NCBI GenBank assembly: GCA_950054485.1
Contig: CATLPD010000001.1
Span: 62,001 to 126,000, forward strand
Length of the DNA stretch: 64,000 bases
Direction of reading: 5' to 3'
Source of the DNA: an uncultured Alphaproteobacteria bacterium
GTDB lineage: Bacteria > Pseudomonadota > Alphaproteobacteria > Micavibrionales > CSBR16-224
The notes under the pieces are model-generated. The model was not told the origin of the DNA and made no database searches. It saw only the letters and a program-made list of their open reading frames with translations. Shown piece by piece: positions 27,014 to 35,262 of this stretch. The translations under genes and the position numbers were made by a program. The first letter of the stretch is position 1. Each line of letters opens with the position of its first letter.

Positions 27014-29272
27014 TCAGGATATTTTTGCAGATATGTCAGGTTTGGCAACTGCCGTGCTTTGATTGCGATCAAAGATTTCATAGCCGATCTTGATCTGCAG
27101 AGACGCCAGGTTTTCAAGGTTCGGCGCAACAGAAATATTGTTAACGCCCACCTCCGTTAAATCCATGGCTGTTTGAATTTCAGCGCCTTGTGCCCCGCAG
27201 AGGTCAATTTCCATTTCCGGATTAATTTCGCGGGCGATGGCACAGACGTTTTTAATATGATCCATTACCTCGGGCGCCATTTTCTTGAATGGATCAAAAC
27301 CGTATTTATCCATATATTTCCCGCGCGCATGCAGATCATCCCGGCCAATCCCCAACACCTGCTGGGTCAAATCGTTTGTTCCGAAACTTATAAAATCGCA
27401 ATGCGGTAAAATTTCGCGCGCATTATTACAGGCATCCAACGTCTCGATCATCACTCCGAACTGATATTCTCCCTTTGCGTTCATTTCTTCATATTCAGCC
27501 TTGATCATCTCTTTCGTCTTCAGGGTGTCTTCACCTGTTCTGATCGAAGGCATAATTATCTGCACAGGCCTGTAACGCCAATTCGGAACATCCTCGGCCT
27601 CCTTAAGAATGGCGTGAATTTGCATACGATAGAGCTCGGGCCAGCGATCTAGGGCCGGGCCGCCCTGAACATCCATGCGCCCGTATGTCTCATGGAATTG
27701 ATTTTGTTCTTTCTTGGTCATGAATTCCTGAGGCGAAAAATCAAATAAACGCATTTTGACAGGATAGTCCAGATCCATATGGCGAAGAATTCTGTTATAA
27801 TCCGCTCTTAACACTTTCCCCAACAAAAGGTAATTTTTGATCTCGTGACGCCCTAACAGAATCTTTTTAATAAGCCGTCTCTGGTCTTCATTTCCAGACA
27901 CAAGCTGTTCACTTCGTACCAGGCCGATCCCTGCTGCCAGATTCAGGTTTTTATCACCAGCCGCACTGACATTGGCCTTAACGCCCAAAAAAGGTATGTT
28001 TTTTTGCGCCGCGAAATCACGCATACATTCCTTAAAAGATAACATCCGGTTCTGGTTTTTATTGTCCAGCGCCATATCAGGCATGTTGCATTCATCCCGG
28101 CTTAAGAAAGACTCCACGATTTCCGGTTTTGAAACAATGCCGTTTCCTGAAACACGGATAATTACGTCCTGTCCGCTTTTGACCTCTTCCCCGTTTATCT
28201 GAACCTGATTTTCCGCAAAATATGGGGGCAGATCGCATTTGGCCAATTCGTTGAACGCCTGTTTTCGCCCTTCCGGCACATCTGGTTTCAGGCCGAATAT
28301 ACCTGATACATTATTAGCCTCACACAGGAAGGAAAGATGCGAAGCCAGATATGTGCTGCATAAAACAATCCCGCCCAGACGCCCTTGTTCCAGTTCCTCT
28401 ATGATGTCAGGGTCATAGTTCTGCATAAATAATATAGGCGGATTTTCCTCGCTTTCGGGCCAATTTCTGACATCCTCGAGACTGAAAACAGCCTTTCCGG
28501 ATTTCGTCATCCCGTTACCTGCGAAAAAATCACCTGTTTTTTCATCGTCACGGCATTTCAAACCCATTACTTTGTTGTCAATCGCCTTCGAAATTTTTGA
28601 CAGCTGTTCCCGTTCATCCGACAGGGCTTTGTCCGCAGGAATGACACCACTCGTCCATGCTTCAAATCCACCTACATCAAGGGTTTTTTCAAATTTTGAT
28701 TGAAAGTTTGCAGCCTTTTCCGCATCAATTGTTTCAGGTAGGTTTAAATCGCATAATAAATTTAAAAGCCGGCGGAAACTATTGGTCGCTATGGTTTCAA
28801 AAATGTCTTCTTCGTTCTCAGCCCCTCTGTAGAGAAACTTATCCAGTGCTTTCAACTCACGTTGGGATACAAACCCTGTTTTACTGCGCGGGTCCCGCAG
28901 CGTTAGATAAGCAGCATCATTTACAGCAAGATTTAAGCCTAAAGAAAGAAAAAGTACATACGGCAACGTTGCATCCGGATGCTTACGATCATGCCAGGCA
29001 TAAACTTCGGCGCCCATTTCATGACCTGCTCCCCCATGATCCAGGATCAAGGCATCAAAATGTGCATCGTCATCATGGTCCAGAATTTTCTTAAGATTAT
29101 ACCCTGACTGAATTCCCCTGATCGTAATGTTGGCAAGGCCCAGATCTTTTAAACGCCTTGCTATGGATTTGGCATAGTTTTGGACGGCCTCATCATCCTG
29201 AACAATCCCAATCACGATTTCGTGGTCGCGGTTTTTTCCTGCATCCACGAAGTTTTTTTGCAAATCGGTCAC
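27014..29272 (-). CDS. Receiver-like domain fused to PEP-utilising mobile and TIM-barrel domains
   Basis: 752 residues. Residues 17-150 look like a response-regulator receiver (IVIGIVQDDEAVQNYAKSIA, then DALILDHGGAG with Asp78 at the acceptor strand). Residues about 255-400 match the PEP-synthase/PPDK phosphohistidine domain (GGIVLCSTYLASHLSFLCEANN, His312). Residues 430-740 match the PEP-binding TIM barrel (GIGLVRSEQL, VKMRLFDF, FGVMIETLDACNNA, ISFGTNDLTQQVLGIGRDD, DLCGAQG with Cys692). The nucleotide-binding ATP-grasp domain of PEP synthase is absent. It may be a phosphotransfer regulator rather than a PEP synthase. Transcribed opposite to the sdh genes, with 124 bases to sdhB. Confidence 0.8.
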   Translation of the reverse strand: MTDLQKNFVDAGKNRDHEIVIGIVQDDEAVQNYAKSIARRLKDLGLANITIRGIQSGYNLKKILDHDDDAHFDALILDHGGAGHEMGAEVYAWHDRKHPDATLPYVLFLSLGLNLAVNDAAYLTLRDPRSKTGFVSQRELKALDKFLYRGAENEEDIFETIATNSFRRLLNLLCDLNLPETIDAEKAANFQSKFEKTLDVGGFEAWTSGVIPADKALSDEREQLSKISKAIDNKVMGLKCRDDEKTGDFFAGNGMTKSGKAVFSLEDVRNWPESEENPPILFMQNYDPDIIEELEQGRLGGIVLCSTYLASHLSFLCEANNVSGIFGLKPDVPEGRKQAFNELAKCDLPPYFAENQVQINGEEVKSGQDVIIRVSGNGIVSKPEIVESFLSRDECNMPDMALDNKNQNRMLSFKECMRDFAAQKNIPFLGVKANVSAAGDKNLNLAAGIGLVRSEQLVSGNEDQRRLIKKILLGRHEIKNYLLLGKVLRADYNRILRHMDLDYPVKMRLFDFSPQEFMTKKEQNQFHETYGRMDVQGGPALDRWPELYRMQIHAILKEAEDVPNWRYRPVQIIMPSIRTGEDTLKTKEMIKAEYEEMNAKGEYQFGVMIETLDACNNAREILPHCDFISFGTNDLTQQVLGIGRDDLHARGKYMDKYGFDPFKKMAPEVMDHIKNVCAIAREINPEMEIDLCGAQGAEIQTAMDLTEVGVNNISVAPNLENLASLQIKIGYEIFDRNQSTAVAKPDISAKIS

Positions 29273-29396
29273 AATGCCCCCATATTGTCACCTACAGTAT
29301 ACAAAAAAGCTCTTAAGAATATGTAAATTTTTTTTGTGTTTTCAGGCGCTGTTCGAAAAGCTATAGTATAAGAAAAATAACTCGGTATCTTGAAAA

Positions 29397-30194
29397 ATGG
29401 TTCAGCTTACACTTCCAAAACATTCCAAAGTAAACGCCAAAGGCAAAACCTATGACGCGCCCGAAGGGGCGACAAATGTCCGCGCCTTTGAAATCTACCG
29501 CTGGTCGCCGGATGATGACATAAATCCGCGCCGTGATACCTTTAAAATTGATATGGACGAGGCGGGCACAATGGTTCTGGATGCCTTGATCCACATTAAA
29601 AACAACGTTGACCCGACACTGACATTCCGCCGCAGTTGCCGCGAGGGAATTTGCGGATCATGCGCCATGAACATCGACGGCACAAATACGCTTGCCTGTC
29701 TGAAGCCGATTGACGAATGTAAGGGTACCGTCAAAATCAATCCGTTGCCGCATATGCCTGTCGTCAAGGATTTGGTGCCAGACCTGAATCACGTCTATGC
29801 GCAATATGAAGTGATTGAGCCCTGGATGAAGACATCCAGTCCTGCCCCTACCAAAGAACGCCTGCAGAGCCCCGAAGATGCCGACAAGATGAACGGTCAC
29901 GATGGTAAAGGCCCTGCCGCCTGTATTTTATGTTTTTGCTGTTCGACATCCTGCCCGTCTTATTGGTGGAATGGTGACCGCTATCTGGGTCCTGCCGTAT
30001 TGCTGCAGGCCTACCGCTGGCTGATTGATACACGTGATGAAGCTAAAGGTGAACGTCTGGACCAGTTGGAAGACCCCTTCCGCCTATATCGCTGCCACAC
30101 CATTATGAACTGCACAAAAACCTGCCCAAAAGGCCTTAATCCGGCCAAGGCGATTGCAGAAATCAAAAAAATGATGGTTGCACGCCAGCACTAA
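29397..30194 (+). CDS. sdhB: Succinate dehydrogenase iron-sulfur subunit
   Basis: Passes electrons from SdhA to quinone. The 265 residues carry a plant-type ferredoxin domain with [10 protein letters not shown]...TLAC for the [2Fe-2S] cluster. The C-terminal ferredoxin domain follows, with [16 protein letters not shown] and [17 protein letters not shown] for [4Fe-4S] and [3Fe-4S]. All expected Cys are present. It is separated from sdhCDA by four unrelated genes, one of them on the opposite strand, so it needs its own promoter. The next gene follows after 6 bases. Confidence 0.97.
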   Translation: MVQLTLPKHSKVNAKGKTYDAPEGATNVRAFEIYRWSPDDDINPRRDTFKIDMDEAGTMVLDALIHIKNNVDPTLTFRRSCREGICGSCAMNIDGTNTLACLKPIDECKGTVKINPLPHMPVVKDLVPDLNHVYAQYEVIEPWMKTSSPAPTKERLQSPEDADKMNGHDGKGPAACILCFCCSTSCPSYWWNGDRYLGPAVLLQAYRWLIDTRDEAKGERLDQLEDPFRLYRCHTIMNCTKTCPKGLNPAKAIAEIKKMMVARQH

Positions 30195-30200
30195 CCGCCA

Positions 30201-30698
30201 ATGGATGATCAATTCTACATCCCTGCTCTTTTTATAATTGCAGGTATAATCGTCCTCGCCATTATTATAAAATTCGCCAGCGCGCCGCGATATCCCTATG
30301 TTCCAAGGCGCCTATTATCCCCCGCCGAACTCAAGTTTTTTCGAACACTCGAAGCGCTGATACCAGAGGACTTGCGATTATCTTTAAAACCAAGGCTGGG
30401 CGATATTATTGATGTCGACTATGTAGTCAAAGAAAAGGATTTCAAATGGAAAGGCCGCTATGGCGCACTGATATGGTCAAAACACCTCGATTTCGTGATC
30501 TATGATCCGGTCGTTAGCGAGGTTGTTTTATGTATTGAGCTTGATGACAAATCACATGATACAAAGGAGGCCCGCGAGCGCGATAAGTTCAAAGACAAAG
30601 CCCTTGAAGCCGCCGGAATTCCCCTTTTACGCATCAAATGCAAAGCCCATTACGACAGCACCGCTATCGCCAAAAAGCTTAAACCTTATCTGGATTAA
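30201..30698 (+). CDS. DUF2726 protein, membrane-anchored nuclease-like fold
   Basis: 165 residues. One N-terminal membrane helix (about 6-25), then a DUF2726 domain: PRRLLSPAELKFFRTLEALI, LDFVIYDPVVSEVVLCIELDDKSHDT, RDKFKDKALEAAGIPLLRIKC. The pattern D...ELDDKSH...RD..KD..L...GIPLLRI resembles Vsr/PD-(D/E)XK-like folds, with ELD in place of ExK. Nuclease activity is only a fold-based guess. It follows sdhB by 6 bases and so is probably co-transcribed, though no link to succinate oxidation is evident. Its stop overlaps the next, convergent gene by 4 bases. Confidence 0.75.
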   Translation: MDDQFYIPALFIIAGIIVLAIIIKFASAPRYPYVPRRLLSPAELKFFRTLEALIPEDLRLSLKPRLGDIIDVDYVVKEKDFKWKGRYGALIWSKHLDFVIYDPVVSEVVLCIELDDKSHDTKEARERDKFKDKALEAAGIPLLRIKCKAHYDSTAIAKKLKPYLD

Positions 30699-31177
30699 CC
30701 ATATTTTTTATTTCTGCCCATATCCGGCATTTCATCTGTCAGATTGGCTTTTGCAATTTCATACAAATTACGCATCGCGCTTTGATCATTATCCCAAAGC
30801 TCGGCTTTGTGAACATGCACTTCCAGCAAGGCAACATTTTCATCATCCTTACCTTCAGGGAACCAGGCTGCGACAAACGGGTTCCAAAAACGATCTATCA
30901 ATTCTTGATCGCGAATAACGCGCCCAAGTCCTGAACATGAAACATAGCTGCTGTCATCTTCATCTGAAAAAGTAACGCATACCTCGCGTTCATTTTTAAC
31001 TTCATCAACTTTGTGGGCATCGCGCTTTGTAAAAAAGAAAAGCGTGCCATCGAAACTGTCCTGCACAACCCCCATAGGGCGCGCGCGAAGGTCTTGGCCA
31101 TCGTGGCTGATCAGCATCGCAGTTTTAAATTCTTCAATATGAGACCAAAGATCATTGGATTGTTTTTGTGAAATCAT
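30695..31177 (-). CDS. Pyridoxamine-5'-phosphate-oxidase-fold (general stress type) protein
   Basis: 160 residues with the split-barrel flavin-binding fold. The sequence runs WSHIEEFKTAMLISHDGQDLRARPMGVV, GTLFFFTKRDAHKVDEVKNEREVCVTFSDEDDSSYVSCSGLGRVIRD, then FWNPFVAAWFPEGKDDENVALLEVHVHKAELWD. The latter WFPxGKDDxxVALLxV block is typical of the general stress protein 26 subgroup. These bind FMN or F420-like flavins; the substrate is unknown. AAAGGAAAAAT precedes the ATG. Convergent with the DUF2726 gene. Confidence 0.85.
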   Translation of the reverse strand: MISQKQSNDLWSHIEEFKTAMLISHDGQDLRARPMGVVQDSFDGTLFFFTKRDAHKVDEVKNEREVCVTFSDEDDSSYVSCSGLGRVIRDQELIDRFWNPFVAAWFPEGKDDENVALLEVHVHKAELWDNDQSAMRNLYEIAKANLTDEMPDMGRNKKYG

Positions 31178-31290
31178 TATTTTTCCTTTCGTTTCATACT
31201 ACAAACAGATCTGTCGCGCCATCGTTCCGCGGAACTTTTCATCTGCCAAAATGTATGGATAAACACAGAAAAAAAACTAAGGAGTTTAAA

Positions 31291-31758
31291 ATGTTTAAAT
31301 CAACAAAACTATTATCTGCCGCTGCGGCCATTGCTTTGATGTTTGCTGCCGGCTCTGCAAATGCTTATACAACTTATCAGTACACCTATTACGATAAAGA
31401 CGGTGACGGCTTCATTGAATCGAACGAATTCGACACTTACGCCTATAACACATTCGATATGGACCGCGACAACCGCATCAATAATGATGAATGGACGTAT
31501 TACACCCGCACAACAACGACAACCGAACCGACAATCGATTATAAAACATTCGATGTTTGGGATGTGAACAGTGACCAGTATCTTGATAATGACGAGATGA
31601 GCACATTCGTCCGCGAAACAAAATACTATACTGTTTACGATGTCGATAATTCGAACACGATTGATATGGATGAATATGCCCGCTATCAGTTTAACATGTA
31701 CGACATCAACATGGATGGTACCATTACAGCCGATGAATGGATGGCCGTCAGCAAATAA
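31291..31758 (+). CDS. Secreted EF-hand calcium-binding protein
   Basis: 155 residues from the ATG at 31291, which has AAGGAG 6 bases upstream; a longer frame to 31168 lacks a ribosome site. Residues 1-25 are a signal peptide (FKSTKLLSAAAAIALMFAAGSANA). The mature protein is five EF-hand-like loops: DKDGDGFIESNEF, DMDRDNRINNDEW, DVNSDQYLDNDEM, DVDNSNTIDMDEY and DINMDGTITADEW. Each keeps Asp at 1, 3 or 5 and Glu at 12. Spacers are Tyr/Thr-rich. Likely a periplasmic or secreted calcium binder; the partner is unknown. Confidence 0.9.
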   Translation: MFKSTKLLSAAAAIALMFAAGSANAYTTYQYTYYDKDGDGFIESNEFDTYAYNTFDMDRDNRINNDEWTYYTRTTTTTEPTIDYKTFDVWDVNSDQYLDNDEMSTFVRETKYYTVYDVDNSNTIDMDEYARYQFNMYDINMDGTITADEWMAVSK

Positions 31759-31781
31759 TTTATTCCCTTAGGGGAAGAATG

Positions 31782-31815
31782 ATGCGGCCCCCGTCAAAAG
31801 GGGCTGCATTTTTTT
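31782..31815 (+). terminator. Intrinsic terminator after the EF-hand gene
   Basis: A 10-bp stem (31782-31791 with 31800-31809, one G-T pair) and a T-run to 31815, starting 24 bases after the EF-hand stop codon. A smaller hairpin around 31763-31776 precedes it. Confidence 0.88.
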
Positions 31816-31839
31816 GTGCAGCAGATTATAATCCTGAAC

Positions 31840-32232
31840 ATGAAAATATTTGTTTATGGCACATTAAAGCGCGGCTTTCGAAACGATCATTATTTAAAAA
31901 CAGCACAATTTATCGATAGCGTCGTCACCGCTGACGCTGTTTTTAGAATGGTTGAATATCCCTCAGGACAAAAACCGGGCTCAACTTACCCTGCCCTGGA
32001 GACCGGCGGGCAATCCAGAATAAGCGGCGAGCTTTATACAATTACACCCGCAATATTAAAGGAGCTGGATATACTTGAAGAAATCAATATCCGCTATATC
32101 CGTAAAACAATAGAACTTGAAAATCACGGTACAGCCCAGGCTTACATTTCCATTGATACGGAAAAACCGATGACTCAGGCGCAAAACATTGTTAAAACAA
32201 ATAACATTCTGACCTTTACGAACAGGAACTGA
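31840..32232 (+). CDS. Gamma-glutamylcyclotransferase-like (GGCT/AIG2) protein
   Basis: 130 residues from the ATG at 31840; an upstream frame to 31816 runs into the terminator. The opener KIFVYGTLKRGFRNDHYL is the GGCT/AIG2 substrate-loop motif (YGTL). SRISGELYTI and LKELDILEEINIRYIRKTIEL supply the second half with the acidic catalytic position. Family members cyclise gamma-glutamyl groups of peptides or amines; the substrate here is open. The following purine nucleoside phosphorylase ATG lies 1 base after the stop, so they form an operon. Confidence 0.85.
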   Translation: MKIFVYGTLKRGFRNDHYLKTAQFIDSVVTADAVFRMVEYPSGQKPGSTYPALETGGQSRISGELYTITPAILKELDILEEINIRYIRKTIELENHGTAQAYISIDTEKPMTQAQNIVKTNNILTFTNRN

Positions 32233-32233
32233 C

Positions 32234-33052
32234 ATGTCCGAAAAAGCTGTAGAAAATGCAAAAGCCCAAATCCTGAAATTAATCGGCCCACGCAGACCAA
32301 CACTGGCGCTGATGTTGGGATCGGGCCTTGGCAGTTTGGCGGATCAGGCTGAAAATGCCGTTGAAATATCCTATTCTGATATTGACGGTTTTCCTGTGCC
32401 CAGCGTTGCCGGACACGATGGCAAAATGGTTTTCGGCACACTGAACGGACGCGACGTCCTGTTTTTGAAGGGCCGCGTCCATGCCTATGAAACCAGCGAT
32501 TTTACCGCCTATAAAAATCTGATCCGCACAGTAAAGGCTTTAGGTATTGAAACCCTGTTTACAACCAGCGCTTCGGGCAGTTTGCATACAGACATGCCGC
32601 CCGGCTCAATTATGATGATTGCCGATCACATCAATTTTATGGGCATCAACCCGATGCTGGGGCAGAATGATGATGATATCGGCCCGCGTTTTCCCGATAT
32701 GGGCGACGCCTGGGGTCGTGATCTGCGCGAAAAAATAATATCAACCGCCAAAGATCAGGGTATCAATCTGCACCAAGGGGTATACATGGCATTTCGTGGT
32801 CCCTGTTTCGAAACCCCGGCCGAAATTAAAATGGCCCGTACACTTGGCGGCGATGCTGTTGGTATGTCGGCCGTGCCGGAAAATATCATTGCCAACCACT
32901 GTGGTTTGAAAGTTGCAGGCTGTGCGGTCATTACGAACCTTGGCGCTGGAATGCTGGATGAAAAACTCAGCCATGATCACACACTGGCTGGTGCCAAACT
33001 GGCCTATGATAATCTGGTCAAACTGATCACGAATGTCGTTGTTAAGATTTAG
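32234..33052 (+). CDS. Purine-nucleoside phosphorylase (trimeric type)
   Basis: Splits purine nucleosides with phosphate in the salvage pathway. The 272 residues show GSGLGSLAD, the FLKGRVHAYE phosphate-binding segment and TTSASGSLHTDMPPGS. MAFRGPCFETPAEIKMARTLGGDAVGMSAVPENIIANHCGL follows, with the base-binding Glu and the Met of the sugar pocket, then TNLGAGM with the purine-binding Asn. These mark class II trimeric PNP (PunA/XapA-like). Substrate range (guanosine/inosine or xanthosine) cannot be fixed. The 3' end overlaps the next, convergent gene by 11 bases. Confidence 0.93.
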   Translation: MSEKAVENAKAQILKLIGPRRPTLALMLGSGLGSLADQAENAVEISYSDIDGFPVPSVAGHDGKMVFGTLNGRDVLFLKGRVHAYETSDFTAYKNLIRTVKALGIETLFTTSASGSLHTDMPPGSIMMIADHINFMGINPMLGQNDDDIGPRFPDMGDAWGRDLREKIISTAKDQGINLHQGVYMAFRGPCFETPAEIKMARTLGGDAVGMSAVPENIIANHCGLKVAGCAVITNLGAGMLDEKLSHDHTLAGAKLAYDNLVKLITNVVVKI

Positions 33053-33653
33053 GCTTTTTGGCTTTTTTGAGGGCTGATTTTACAGCCGCCATCTTAGGGT
33101 CTTTTAAAGCTTTGTAATAATCTTGAAGCTTATAGTTTTTGATTTCTTCGATTGAGGTGATGATTTTATAATCAGATCCGAATTCAACTTTGACGTTCGG
33201 ACGGATAGTACGCATTTTTTTATCAAGAGCATTTATTCTTTTATTAAATTCATCTTTTTCAATTTTATTGTCGGAATAGCGCATATCGCGCTCGATCTCC
33301 ATAATTTCATTTTGTAGCACCATAAGCGCCAGTACATCATCGATACGACCGGATACTTCCTGTCCTGCCATATTTTCCATGCTGATTTCTTTTTTAGCTG
33401 TACGTTTGATACGGAATCTATCGAATTTTTTGCCCAGTTTCCCACCTGCATCGACAATTTCATCACCGAAAATAAGATAGGTGAAAAGCGCAATACCCGT
33501 TGCATCCAGAAAAACGCCCATGCCGGCAAGTCCGGCCAGGACCCCAAGCGCACCGGTAGATTCCCCGCCATTTTTTCGCAATTGCGAAGACTGTACGAAA
33601 TCAACGTAGATGTCCGTTACGGATTTATTTTCCATGCGTTTTTCTGATTGCAT
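33042..33653 (-). CDS. Unknown protein with one central membrane segment (203 aa)
   Basis: Not recognised. I start it at the ATG at 33653 because TGGAGT stands 5 bases upstream; the frame stays open to 33686 without a ribosome site. A Gly/Ala-rich hydrophobic stretch at about 34-63 (ALGVLAGLAGMGVFLDATGIALFTYLIFG) is followed by a long charged helical part. That part is probably coiled coil (about 100-150) and ends in a Lys-rich AALKKAKKPKS tail. It may be a small membrane protein with a cytosolic helical domain. Confidence 0.65.
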   Translation of the reverse strand: MQSEKRMENKSVTDIYVDFVQSSQLRKNGGESTGALGVLAGLAGMGVFLDATGIALFTYLIFGDEIVDAGGKLGKKFDRFRIKRTAKKEISMENMAGQEVSGRIDDVLALMVLQNEIMEIERDMRYSDNKIEKDEFNKRINALDKKMRTIRPNVKVEFGSDYKIITSIEEIKNYKLQDYYKALKDPKMAAVKSALKKAKKPKS

Positions 33654-33764
33654 ATATAACTCCAAAATTCTTGCGTATGATACCAAATATATTGTTTTAT
33701 GTCAAATATATTTGGCTGTTTTTTTATATGATCAATTGCTATGATCAAGTCATCAGGGGAACAC

Positions 33765-34451
33765 ATGAAAATTTCTGAATTTATAAAGTCCGAAAACTAT
33801 AATGAACGCACGAGCGATCAGATCGATATGCTGATTTTGCATTATACGGCAACACGCGATGCCGATGAGGCCGTACGCATCATGACAGACCCCAAACGCG
33901 CCGTCAGCGCGCATTATCTGGTTTGCGAAGACGGCCGCATCATCCAACTGGTTGATGAAAAACACCGCGCCTGGCATGCGGGCCAAAGCTTTTGGCAAGG
34001 CTGCACGGACATAAATTCACGTTCAATCGGTATAGAAATTCAAAATCTGGGTCATGATGGCGGATGCCCCCCCTATCCCAAGGCCCAGATGGATGCCGTT
34101 CGAAAATTGTGCAAAGACATTATTTCGCGTCATCCGATCCCGCCTGAAAATGTATTGGGCCATTCCGATGTTGCACCTGATCGCAAAATCGATCCGGGCG
34201 AACATTTCCCATGGCAAAAACTGGCACGCGCAGGCATTGGCCGTTGGCCCAAGGGAAAAGTACGCGAGGAATTCAATACGGCTAGTCTGGATGATCTGCT
34301 TTTGAAAATGGGCTATGATCCGAATGTTAAACCGGAAGAACGGGCCCGCGCCTTTTATATGCATTTTTATCCGCAAGGCATTGGTAAAGATGCCGCCAAA
34401 GCCGAACGTATCGCCATGCGCCGCGCCAAAAAATGGCTTGATTTTTCGTAA
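33765..34451 (+). CDS. AmpD-like N-acetylmuramoyl-L-alanine amidase
   Basis: 228 residues, starting at the ATG at 33765 with AGGGGA upstream. The amidase_2 zinc fold is clear: LILHYTAT (first His), SAHYLVCEDGRIIQLVDEKHRAWHAGQSFWQG, SIGIEIQN and VLGHSDVAPDRKIDPGEHFPW (second His and Asp). A C-terminal helical region with a peptidoglycan-binding look follows (LLLKMGYDPN). No signal peptide is seen, so a cytosolic role in muropeptide recycling (AmpD) is more likely than a lipoprotein AmiD role. rnpB follows. Confidence 0.9.
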   Translation: MKISEFIKSENYNERTSDQIDMLILHYTATRDADEAVRIMTDPKRAVSAHYLVCEDGRIIQLVDEKHRAWHAGQSFWQGCTDINSRSIGIEIQNLGHDGGCPPYPKAQMDAVRKLCKDIISRHPIPPENVLGHSDVAPDRKIDPGEHFPWQKLARAGIGRWPKGKVREEFNTASLDDLLLKMGYDPNVKPEERARAFYMHFYPQGIGKDAAKAERIAMRRAKKWLDFS

Positions 34452-34470
34452 ATACCCTCTATTGTCATGA

Positions 34471-34831
34471 TCGCAGAGAGCCGGATGGCCGCGGCATTTA
34501 TGTCGAGGAAAGTCCGGGCTCCATAAAGACAAGAACGCCGGCTAACGGCCGGGCGGCGCAAGCCGACGGACAGTGCAGCAGAAAGTAAACCGCCTGTTTT
34601 CAGGTAAGGGTGAAAGGGTGGGGTAAGAGCCCACCGCGCTTTTGGTAACAAAAGTGGCACGGTAAACCCCGTTCGGAGCAAGACCAAATAGGAATACCGT
34701 GATTTATGATCAGACGGGTCTTTACGTCAGGTATTCGGGTAGGTCGCACGATGGTATTAGTAATAATGCTACCAGATGAATGGTCATCACGCCTTTGGCG
34801 TACAGAACCCGGCTTATAGGCTCTCTGCTTT
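34471..34831 (+). ncRNA. rnpB: RNase P RNA (bacterial class A)
   Basis: Catalytic RNA that trims tRNA 5' leaders. The signature blocks are present: GAGGAAAGTCCGGGCTCC near 34513, GCACGGTAAACCCC near 34656 and GAGCAAGACCAAATAGG near 34676. The 3' block is CAGAACCCGGCTTA, at 34803-34816. The ends pair (GCAGAGAG at 34473 with CTCTCTGC at 34821-34828), and a T-rich stretch follows as terminator. Ends are set from the terminal helix and may be off by a few bases. Confidence 0.96.
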
Positions 34832-34854
34832 TTCTTATCCCAAATCTATTTTTA

Positions 34855-34883
34855 TTGACATAATAAATTATTTTTGCTATGAT
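34855..34883 (+). promoter_or_regulatory. Promoter for the small gene after rnpB
   Basis: TTGACA at 34855-34860, a 17-base spacer beginning TAAT and ending TGC, then TATGAT at 34878-34883. AAGGA and an ATG follow at 34908. The design is the same as at 25066-25094. Confidence 0.7.
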
Positions 34884-34907
34884 TTTTAAAATTTAAGGAT
34901 ATTTTAC

Positions 34908-35246
34908 ATGAGTAAGCACATGACATACAAAATGGTGGATGATTATAAAATCAGCATCTATGAGAAAATTCCTTATGACACGGGCTACAGCAGTATCCCA
35001 CAAGTTCGCGTTTATGATTTTCTGAATATGCAGACATATATATATTCAATGCATGGGGATAACAGACAACCGACAACACCCCAAAATATTAGCGATCTTG
35101 ACAGCCTTGAGGGCGCACGTCTGGCATATGAAGAATTAAAAAAACAGGGCGGAAAACCGCCGGAAATTAATTTTCCTGAACAACATTCACGAAAAACACA
35201 CAGGGGATCGCTAAGCCCTCTTGCGGGCCGCAATCCGGGAATATAG
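34908..35246 (+). CDS. Small unknown protein (112 aa) with VYDF motif
   Basis: Not recognised. 112 residues, no signal peptide or membrane helix. The first half is beta-rich (YKMVDDYKISIYEKIPYDTG, PQVRVYDFLNMQTYIYSMHG). A short helix (DLDSLEGARLAYEELKKQGG) follows, then a proline-rich, basic, probably disordered tail. The VRVYDFLNMQTYIY segment matches RRVYDFKNHIVYRD of the next gene, so the pair looks related. It has a good promoter and an AAGGA site, so it is very probably expressed. Confidence 0.65.
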   Translation: MSKHMTYKMVDDYKISIYEKIPYDTGYSSIPQVRVYDFLNMQTYIYSMHGDNRQPTTPQNISDLDSLEGARLAYEELKKQGGKPPEINFPEQHSRKTHRGSLSPLAGRNPGI

Positions 35247-35262
35247 GCAAAAGGAACATGAA

